Source: an archaeon (lineage in GTDB: Archaea > Thermoproteota > Nitrososphaeria > Nitrososphaerales > Nitrosopumilaceae). From it: a stretch of 10,330 nt of DNA. Location: positions 1 to 10,330 of the forward strand of contig SBBK01000175.1 in assembly GCA_005240025.1 (NCBI GenBank), in the 5' to 3' direction. This document shows, piece by piece, positions 5,993 through 10,330 of the stretch (the first letter of the stretch is position 1; each line of letters begins with the position of its first letter). Below the pieces are notes generated by a model. That model was not told the origin of the DNA. It searched no databases and saw only the letters and a program-made list of their open reading frames with translations. A program made the position numbers and the translations under genes.

Positions 5993-7354
5993 TCATCCAA
6001 ATAATGCATCTATTTCTTTTTCAGTCATTAGTTTCTGTGAAATGACAAGCTGGCGAATGGTTTTTCCACTCTTTAGAGACTCCTTGAAGAGATCTGCTGA
6101 CTTTTGATATCCTATCTTTGGGGACAGCAACGTAACTATGACCGGGCTTTTCTCTATGTTTTGCTTTAGACGTTCCTCATTTGCAGAAATGCCATCAATT
6201 AGGTTTGCGGAAAAGATTGGCAAAAAGTTCTTGAGCATGTCTGTAGAATCAAGAACAGATTTTAGCATTCCCGGAAGCATCACATTTAGCTCAAACTGGC
6301 CGCCCTGGGAAGCATTTGCCACGGCTGCATCGTTTCCTATTATTGCAAAACAAACCATGTTGAGGCATTCTGCAAGGGATGGGTTGACCTTGCCTGGCAT
6401 AATGGAAGAGCCCGCATGTACTGCAGGAATTCCAATCTCTGAGAGCCCGGCGATGGGGCCGGATGCCATCAGTCTTATGTCATTTGATATTTTGTTTAGC
6501 TCAATTGCCAGATTCCTGATTGTTGAAGAGACATTCGAGATTGCAAACTTGCTCTGCAAAGAATGCTGCATGTCTTTTTCTGGCTTTAATCCAAGTCCTG
6601 AAACTCTGGCAAGTTCGGCAATGGCGATTTTCCTGTATCCTCTCGGCGTGTTGGCGCCGTTTCCAACCGCCGTTCCGCCAAGCCCGACAAATTCGAGTTC
6701 CTTTGTGGCCAGGATGATCGCGTTTTTTGCCTTTGTTACTGATGTGGAATATGCCGCAAACTCACTGCCCAGTGTAACCGGTAGCGCATCCATCAGGTGG
6801 GTTCTGCCAATTTTCTTAAACCTTGAAAACTCGGCAGCCTTTTTTCTAAGGGATTTGATTAGCGTATCGACTGCCGCAAGTGTTTCCCCCAAGTTCAAAA
6901 GAATGGCAACGTGCATCGCAGTTGGAAATGTGTCATTGCTTGACTGTGACATGTTGACGTGGTCATTTGGATGTAAGAACTCATACTGGCCTTTGTTTTT
7001 GCCCAGGACTTCGAGTGCGACATTACAGATCACCTCGTTTGTATTCATGTTAAATGCGGTTCCAGCACCGGAGTTGATCTCTTCGATTACAAACTGGTCT
7101 GTATGCCTGCCTGCCAAAATAAGGTCGCATGCCCTGATGATGGCCTGGCCGCGCCTTTTGTCAAGTGCACCGGTCTTGATATTTGCAACCGCGGCCGAGC
7201 GCTTTATCATGACAAATGCAGAAATGAGGTGTTTGTGTGATTTTTTGCCAGTTACATGGTATTGCTTTACTGCCCTGCCCGTAAATGCACCATAGTAGGC
7301 ATCTTTTGGGATCTTTACCTCACCCAAAGAATCCTTGTCGACTCTGTACTCCAA
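5993..7354 (-). CDS. Aspartase/fumarase-superfamily lyase (class II fumarate hydratase or aspartate ammonia-lyase)
   Basis: 453 aa, the usual length for this superfamily. Conserved blocks: NSGAGTAFNMNTNEVI (residues 94-109), HPNDHVNMSQSSND (128-141), GRTHLMDALPVTLG (183-196, catalytic-region H186) and the signature loop GSSIMPGKVNP (315-325) with the catalytic serine. It would interconvert fumarate with malate (water) or aspartate (ammonia). GAGT plus NMVCFAIIGND (332-342) leans to aspartase; HVNMSQSSNDTFPTAMH leans to fumarase, so the substrate is left open. TTG at 7354 was chosen because the family N terminus starts there (EYRVDKDSLGEVK). The frame stays open to 7540, but that extension is unlike the family and runs over the nirK promoter. 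A TATA-like box lies about 30 nt upstream. The downstream methylthiotransferase starts one base after the stop. Confidence 0.85.
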   Translation of the reverse strand: MEYRVDKDSLGEVKIPKDAYYGAFTGRAVKQYHVTGKKSHKHLISAFVMIKRSAAVANIKTGALDKRRGQAIIRACDLILAGRHTDQFVIEEINSGAGTAFNMNTNEVICNVALEVLGKNKGQYEFLHPNDHVNMSQSSNDTFPTAMHVAILLNLGETLAAVDTLIKSLRKKAAEFSRFKKIGRTHLMDALPVTLGSEFAAYSTSVTKAKNAIILATKELEFVGLGGTAVGNGANTPRGYRKIAIAELARVSGLGLKPEKDMQHSLQSKFAISNVSSTIRNLAIELNKISNDIRLMASGPIAGLSEIGIPAVHAGSSIMPGKVNPSLAECLNMVCFAIIGNDAAVANASQGGQFELNVMLPGMLKSVLDSTDMLKNFLPIFSANLIDGISANEERLKQNIEKSPVIVTLLSPKIGYQKSADLFKESLKSGKTIRQLVISQKLMTEKEIDALFG

Positions 7355-7379
7355 GATATATTTACACAATGATCTACTT

Positions 7380-7388
7380 GGATAAATT
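7380..7388 (-). promoter_or_regulatory. TATA-like box of the lyase-methylthiotransferase operon
   Basis: The minus strand reads AATTTATCC, centred about 30 nt before the proposed TTG start at 7354. This supports that start over longer ones, since transcription would begin around 7354-7360. Confidence 0.4.
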
Positions 7389-7414
7389 CGCACCGGGAGC
7401 ACCGACCCATCGTG

Positions 7415-7434
7415 ATAATGACGAGAATCATTAT
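7415..7434. promoter_or_regulatory. Perfect 7-bp inverted repeat in the nirK promoter (possible operator)
   Basis: ATAATGA (7415-7421), a 6-base spacer CGAGAA, then TCATTAT (7428-7434), a perfect inverted repeat. The right arm overlaps the nirK TATA box and the left arm covers the area upstream of it, including the expected BRE position. A bound protein would be well placed to block TBP/TFB. The arms equal those of the bacterial Fur box, but the spacer is 6 rather than 3 bases. Operator function is inferred. Confidence 0.45.
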
Positions 7435-7438
7435 ATAT
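7431..7438 (+). promoter_or_regulatory. TATA box of the nirK-like gene
   Basis: TTATATAT is centred about 26 nt before the ATG at 7461. This predicts a transcript starting on or next to that ATG, and it excludes the in-frame ATG at 7437, which lies inside the TATA box itself. Confidence 0.65.
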
Positions 7439-7460
7439 GCTGGTACAAGTCTCAAACACA

Positions 7461-8825
7461 ATGAATAAGCGTTTTAGTATGCTATTTTCCGTTACTGCGG
7501 TAGCGGTACTGGCTGCAACCTTATTCGGAAGCACATACACACAAACTCAAATCGTTGGCACTTCAATGTCAGCCACGGCAGACAATGACCCGATTCAACA
7601 AATCCATGACATGGGTGGATTGAAACTGGTCATGCCACAAGCATTTGCCGCAGTTGACTGCGAAAACATCGAGGAAGGAAGAAACGTTGTCGCATTCGAT
7701 CTCACAGGACAGAGTGTAGACCTGCCAATACTGGGTCATACACCGGACGCGCCAAAAACCTACAGCGCAATGACTTTCAGTGGCCAGGTACCAGGACCAA
7801 CACTCAGAGTCACACAGGGTGATGTCGTAATGATGACACTGACAATCCCCGACGATGAACCAACACCACACGGAAATGACATGCACGCATCTGAAATGAG
7901 TGCGGGAAACTTTGGCAAAGTAATGCCAGGTGAATCCAAGACATACTGCTATGTTGCTCAAGTACCGGGCACGTTCAAGTATCACTGCTCTGGTGTTGAT
8001 GTAGCAGCAATGGACCAGCATGTCCTCTCAGGCATGTACGGCATGACCATCGTTGACCCAATCAATGGCTACAAACCATTGTTGGCGGAAAAAACGGCGG
8101 TGTCTGACGGCAATGTTGTAAGGGATAGGCAGGTGTACTCAGCAGATGCACTCGAGTTCCAACTTCAGTACAACCAATTGTACCTGACAGAGGATGGCAA
8201 CTATGATCAAGGAGCAATGTTCAACCACGACACCACACTGACAGTTGTAAACGGAATGTCATTTGGTTATGTTCCAAATGCAAAACACAACGAGCTCATC
8301 AAAGGTGATGCTGGCAAGAACATCTTTGTTGCACAACCATGGAACTCCGAAGACCTAGCACAATACCAGTCACAACTGCTCTTCATAGAAGCAGGACAAA
8401 AGGTGCGATTCTTTGTTGAAAACCAGGGAAACGAACCGGTGTTCTGGCACATCGTAGGTGAAATCATCGACCGTGTTACACAGGGTAACGTAGTGCAAGC
8501 AAAAGGCATTGAAACATATGACATTGGAGGCTCTTCAGGCATAATTGCCGATGTGGTCTTTGATGAACCAGGAGTTTACGTCGCAGTAAACCACGATTAT
8601 GCTGCAATCTTCACAGGTGCGGCAACAGTTATGGTGGTGGGCGATCCCTTTGGTCTAAATGAGCAATTGGGCACAAGCGCAAGCTCATATGCGGAACTCT
8701 TGGGTAACCCAAGTGACGCAGTACCACCAATGGGTCAGGATAGCGTTGCTCATCCAAAACTCAACTTGCACGGCTTGTACTCTGATGATCGTGCTGCCGA
8801 AATAGCAGAACAACTAGGAATCTAA
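7461..8825 (+). CDS. nirK: Copper-containing nitrite reductase (NirK-like two-domain cupredoxin), secreted
   Basis: 454 aa. Residues 1-30 look like a Sec signal peptide or membrane anchor (KRF, then a hydrophobic run SMLFSVTAVAVLAATLFG), so it acts outside the membrane. Two cupredoxin domains follow. Type-1 copper ligands are H137, C176, H187 and M192; type-2 ligands are H142, H175 and H378 (PHGNDMH, YHC, VNHD). The catalytic Asp (D140) and the His of the HIVGEI segment (H330, as in HVIGEIFD of AniA-type NirK) are present. The family reduces nitrite to NO; in ammonia-oxidising archaea NO is an intermediate or signal of ammonia oxidation. The stretch between the type-1 Cys and His is 10 residues, longer than the usual 7-8. 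About 58 residues after the second domain form an unrecognised tail. A related multicopper oxidase is the main alternative, but the ligand set fits NirK. Start set by the TATA box. Confidence 0.88.
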   Translation: MNKRFSMLFSVTAVAVLAATLFGSTYTQTQIVGTSMSATADNDPIQQIHDMGGLKLVMPQAFAAVDCENIEEGRNVVAFDLTGQSVDLPILGHTPDAPKTYSAMTFSGQVPGPTLRVTQGDVVMMTLTIPDDEPTPHGNDMHASEMSAGNFGKVMPGESKTYCYVAQVPGTFKYHCSGVDVAAMDQHVLSGMYGMTIVDPINGYKPLLAEKTAVSDGNVVRDRQVYSADALEFQLQYNQLYLTEDGNYDQGAMFNHDTTLTVVNGMSFGYVPNAKHNELIKGDAGKNIFVAQPWNSEDLAQYQSQLLFIEAGQKVRFFVENQGNEPVFWHIVGEIIDRVTQGNVVQAKGIETYDIGGSSGIIADVVFDEPGVYVAVNHDYAAIFTGAATVMVVGDPFGLNEQLGTSASSYAELLGNPSDAVPPMGQDSVAHPKLNLHGLYSDDRAAEIAEQLGI

Positions 8826-8830
8826 ATTCC

Positions 8831-8853
8831 TCACTTTCTTATTTTTATTATTG
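8831..8853 (+). terminator. Poly-T termination region after nirK-like gene
   Basis: Just after the TAA at 8823-8825 the plus strand becomes strongly T-rich (ACTTTCTTATTTTTATTATTG). Archaeal polymerase terminates at such U-rich stretches without needing a hairpin. Confidence 0.45.
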
Positions 8854-8891
8854 TACATCCATGATTTGTGGATTTGACCAGTACGCACAAT

Positions 8892-8899
8892 GATTATAT
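8892..8899 (+). promoter_or_regulatory. TATA box of the serA-like gene
   Basis: GATTATAT is centred about 29 nt before the ATG at 8925, supporting that start. The longer in-frame GTG at 8868 lies upstream of this box and would not be on the transcript. Confidence 0.5.
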
Positions 8900-8924
8900 C
8901 CGGTACGAAAAAACCCAAAACTGC

Positions 8925-9857
8925 ATGAGTTTTAATCAGACAGTTTTGATCTGCGACCAAGTTGATCCAGCTTTGAGTAGCATATTACAAAAAAACGGTT
9001 TGCAGGTTACCTATGAGCCGCAAATAACACCGGACGAACTGGCAAAAAAAATTGGCAGCTATGACATTGTAATTGTACGCAGCAGAACTACAATCACAAA
9101 AGAACTTATCGAACGGGCAACAAAATGCAAAATAATTGCACGGGTCGGAGTGGGACTTGATAACGTTGACGCCGAGTTTGCCAAAACAAAAAACATCCGT
9201 GTAATCAACGCAGTCGAAGGGGCAATGAATGCAGTAGCCGAACTCGTAATTGGCTTGATGCTTGCACTTGCCAGAGAAATCCCGAGGGCGGACAGGGAGC
9301 TGAGAGATGGCAAATGGATAAAAAAAGAACTGATGGGGACAGAGCTTGCAGGCAAGTATCTTGGAATAGTGGGGCTTGGGAACATTGGGAAAAGACTTGG
9401 CAGACTTGCAAGGGCGTTGAACATGAACATCATAGGATACGACGTAATACCAATTGACCCCGAGTTTTCAAAGGAGGTCGGTCTTATCAAGGCGGATTTG
9501 GATACCTTGTTGCAAAGCTCAGACTATGTGTCGCTACATGTACCGCTTCTTGACAGTACAAAAAACCTAATCAACGCCCGGAGGATGACCCAGATGAAAA
9601 AGACTGCAAAAATAATCAACACATCAAGGGGAGGCACCATTGACGAAGAGGCACTTTATGAGGCACTCAAATCAGGCAACCTTGGTGGCGCAGCACTGGA
9701 TGTGTTTGAAAAAGAGCCCGCAATAGGCAACAGGCTTGCCAGCCTGCCAAACTTCATATGCACTCCACATATTGGTGCCCAGACAAAAGAAGCCCAGTCT
9801 CTTGCTGCAAACGTTATTGCAGAAAAGATAATACAGATTTTACGCGGAGTTTTGTAA
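8925..9857 (+). CDS. serA: D-isomer-specific 2-hydroxyacid dehydrogenase, probable D-3-phosphoglycerate dehydrogenase (short form)
   Basis: 310 aa. The Rossmann nucleotide-binding motif is GLGNIGKRLG (G150, G152, G155), and D173 at the end of the following strand suggests NAD rather than NADP. The catalytic triad of the family is present: R235 (NTSRGG), E264 (DVFEKEP) and H282 (TPHIGAQT). The ARVGVGLDNVD block (72-82) is typical of SerA-like members. It would oxidise 3-phosphoglycerate to 3-phosphohydroxypyruvate, the first step to serine. It lacks the C-terminal ACT or ASB regulatory domains of long SerA, so serine feedback through them is not expected. Glyoxylate/hydroxypyruvate reductase is an alternative that sequence alone does not exclude. 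ATG 8925 was chosen from the TATA position and family N terminus. It has its own promoter after the nirK terminator. Confidence 0.85.
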   Translation: MSFNQTVLICDQVDPALSSILQKNGLQVTYEPQITPDELAKKIGSYDIVIVRSRTTITKELIERATKCKIIARVGVGLDNVDAEFAKTKNIRVINAVEGAMNAVAELVIGLMLALAREIPRADRELRDGKWIKKELMGTELAGKYLGIVGLGNIGKRLGRLARALNMNIIGYDVIPIDPEFSKEVGLIKADLDTLLQSSDYVSLHVPLLDSTKNLINARRMTQMKKTAKIINTSRGGTIDEEALYEALKSGNLGGAALDVFEKEPAIGNRLASLPNFICTPHIGAQTKEAQSLAANVIAEKIIQILRGVL

Positions 9858-9980
9858 GACGGCAATAACCGTTAAATCAATCTATTAACATTCTGCTTTG
9901 TTTGGAAACAAAAATTATGTGTTATCCAAAGTTTATGAAGTTCTTCAATTCTAGTGATATCTGCTGATCTTTACAAATTG

Positions 9981-10022
9981 CGAGCGGGAAAGCCCGAACC
10001 CTTTAGGGTTGGGAGTATGTCA
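9981..10022 (+). mobile_element. Right-end / TnpB omega-RNA (reRNA) scaffold-like relic of an IS200/IS605-family element
   Basis: The plus strand holds AAGCCCGAACCC, loop TTTA, GGGTTGGG, then AGTATGTCA. The arms pair as CCC-AACCC with GGGTT-GGG with one bulged G at 9996. This layout (AAGCCC, GC-rich hairpin with TTTA-type loop, GGGAG(T/G)ATGTCA) is the one I recognise from the right ends of many IS605/IS1341-type elements, which double as the 3' end of the TnpB guide RNA. A second, competing small hairpin CGGG/CCCG (9985-9996) precedes it. No tnpA or tnpB lies in the window; the gene upstream is serA, 120 bases away. In one frame the stretch before and through the hairpin reads LQIASGKARTL then stop, possibly a decayed tnpB end, but this is weak. 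Identification rests on remembered consensus, not a search. Confidence 0.55.
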
Positions 10023-10286
10023 GTAAAGACATCTGCATGATTTCTCTTTTTGTTTGATTGGTTTCTGATTTTCCAAAAACATGCCTCACCAAATAGCGTA
10101 AATTCTGACAAGAATAAAGTGTGTTCTGTTGATATGATGCGTAATACACTAAATCCCACTCTTAGCCACTGACATTTTTGACCAATCAATCACAATAAAA
10201 TTATCTAACAATTTATCAAAAATTCTACAAACCCTATATCAAATTGAGCCTAATTACCAAGACAACCGATCCAGCGAAAGGCAAGC

Positions 10287-10294
10287 ATAAAATA
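10287..10294 (+). promoter_or_regulatory. TATA-like box for a gene starting at the right edge
   Basis: ATAAAATA is centred about 26-27 nt before TTG codons at 10315 and 10318. A GAGGTG at 10305-10310 resembles a strong archaeal Shine-Dalgarno, though it lies before the predicted transcription start. The two signals are only partly compatible, so the exact start is unsure. Confidence 0.35.
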
Positions 10295-10317
10295 CCGATT
10301 TCACGAGGTGTGTCTTG

Positions 10318-10330
10318 TTGAAGGCATACC
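10318..10330 (+). CDS. Possible 5' end of an unidentified gene, cut by the window edge
   Basis: TTG at 10318 (or 10315) begins an open frame reading (M)KAY before the window ends. It is proposed only because of the TATA-like box at 10287-10294 and the GAGGTG 4-7 nt upstream. Four codons are too few to say what it encodes. Confidence 0.2.

Larger units (their letters stand above)
9858..10330. other. Gene-poor region of about 470 bases
   Basis: No convincing complete protein gene was found on either strand. A small ACGG/CCGT hairpin follows the serA stop (9859-9872) without a T run. An IS605-type right-end structure lies at 9981-10022. The rest, 10023-10285, is AT-rich with scattered short stops in all frames and no tRNA-like fold that I can recognise. 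A TATA-like box and SD-like sequence near the right edge suggest a gene starting there. Confidence 0.6.

Noticed and set aside
6138..7295. Long plus-strand open frame of 385 codons
   Set aside because: It lies entirely antisense to the lyase, whose active-site motifs are intact; the translation is serine/alanine-rich and unlike any family I know. Such antisense frames are common opposite conserved genes.
7390..7404. Direct repeat GCACCG spaced 9 bases apart upstream of nirK
   Set aside because: Only six bases long and not symmetric; too short to distinguish from chance without comparison to relatives.
7437..7460. Upstream in-frame ATG for the NirK-like protein
   Set aside because: This ATG is part of the TATA box; transcription should begin near 7461, so the extra eight codons would not be on the mRNA.
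7355..7540. 62-codon N-terminal extension of the lyase
   Set aside because: The family N terminus starts at 7354; the extension runs over the divergent nirK promoter and start and shows no signal peptide or domain.
8868..8924. GTG-initiated extension of the SerA-like protein
   Set aside because: It lies upstream of or across the TATA-like box, and the family homology starts after the ATG at 8925.
9918..9950. Weak inverted repeat TTTGG ... CCAAA downstream of serA
   Set aside because: A five-base stem with a loop of about 20 A/T-rich bases is expected by chance in this composition.
10134..10172. Possible C/D box guide RNA (ATGATGC ... CTGA)
   Set aside because: The C-like box has a mismatch, the 28-base gap to the D-like box is too short for an internal D'/C' pair, and no terminal stem is seen.
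9971..10189. Minus-strand open frame of 72 codons across the hairpin region
   Set aside because: Its C-terminal part is just the reverse reading of the IS605-like hairpin, it has no recognisable domain, and no promoter or ribosome-binding signal stands out.

Overview
The window looks like chromosome of an ammonia-oxidising thaumarchaeon (Nitrososphaerota, Nitrosopumilales-like). The support is a mix of archaeal/eukaryotic ribosomal proteins (eL39, eL31), a degenerate FtsZ/tubulin-like protein of the kind known from Thaumarchaeota, an archaeal/eukaryotic-type tRNA methylthiotransferase, a secreted copper nitrite reductase (NirK-like), and archaeal TATA boxes placed about 24-30 nt before start codons. 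The genus is not decided from the sequence.

Layout. Positions 1-2364 (minus strand) form a methionine/one-carbon operon read metF-like, then the zinc homocysteine methyltransferase half of methionine synthase, then the pterin-binding half, which runs off the left edge. MetF would make methyl-tetrahydrofolate and the split B12-dependent MetH would pass the methyl group to homocysteine. A Nudix hydrolase of the CoA-pyrophosphatase type is divergent from it (2456-3013, plus). Next come eL39 and eL31 (3071-3710, plus), one base apart. The eL31 has a long lysine-rich tail containing a 36-bp tandem duplication. Its stop codon abuts the stop of a convergent FtsZ-like gene (3711-4652, minus).

Positions 4723-7354 (minus) hold a two-gene operon: an aspartase/fumarase-superfamily lyase followed by a tRNA ms2t6A methylthiotransferase. 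A short divergent promoter region (7355-7460) separates it from a NirK-like gene (7461-8825, plus). The nirK TATA box sits against a perfect 7-bp inverted repeat whose arms equal those of the bacterial Fur box. A short-form phosphoglycerate-dehydrogenase-like gene follows (8925-9857, plus).

Positions 9858-10330 contain no convincing complete gene. They hold a hairpin plus flank (about 9981-10022) that closely resembles the right end of IS200/IS605-family elements, which is also the 3' scaffold of TnpB-associated omega RNA. No tnpB gene lies beside it. A TATA-like box and a possible TTG start at the right edge suggest another gene beginning there. Most of the window is ordinary core genome. 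The items most worth a second look are the orphan omega-RNA-like element, the nirK promoter palindrome and the degenerate FtsZ-like protein.
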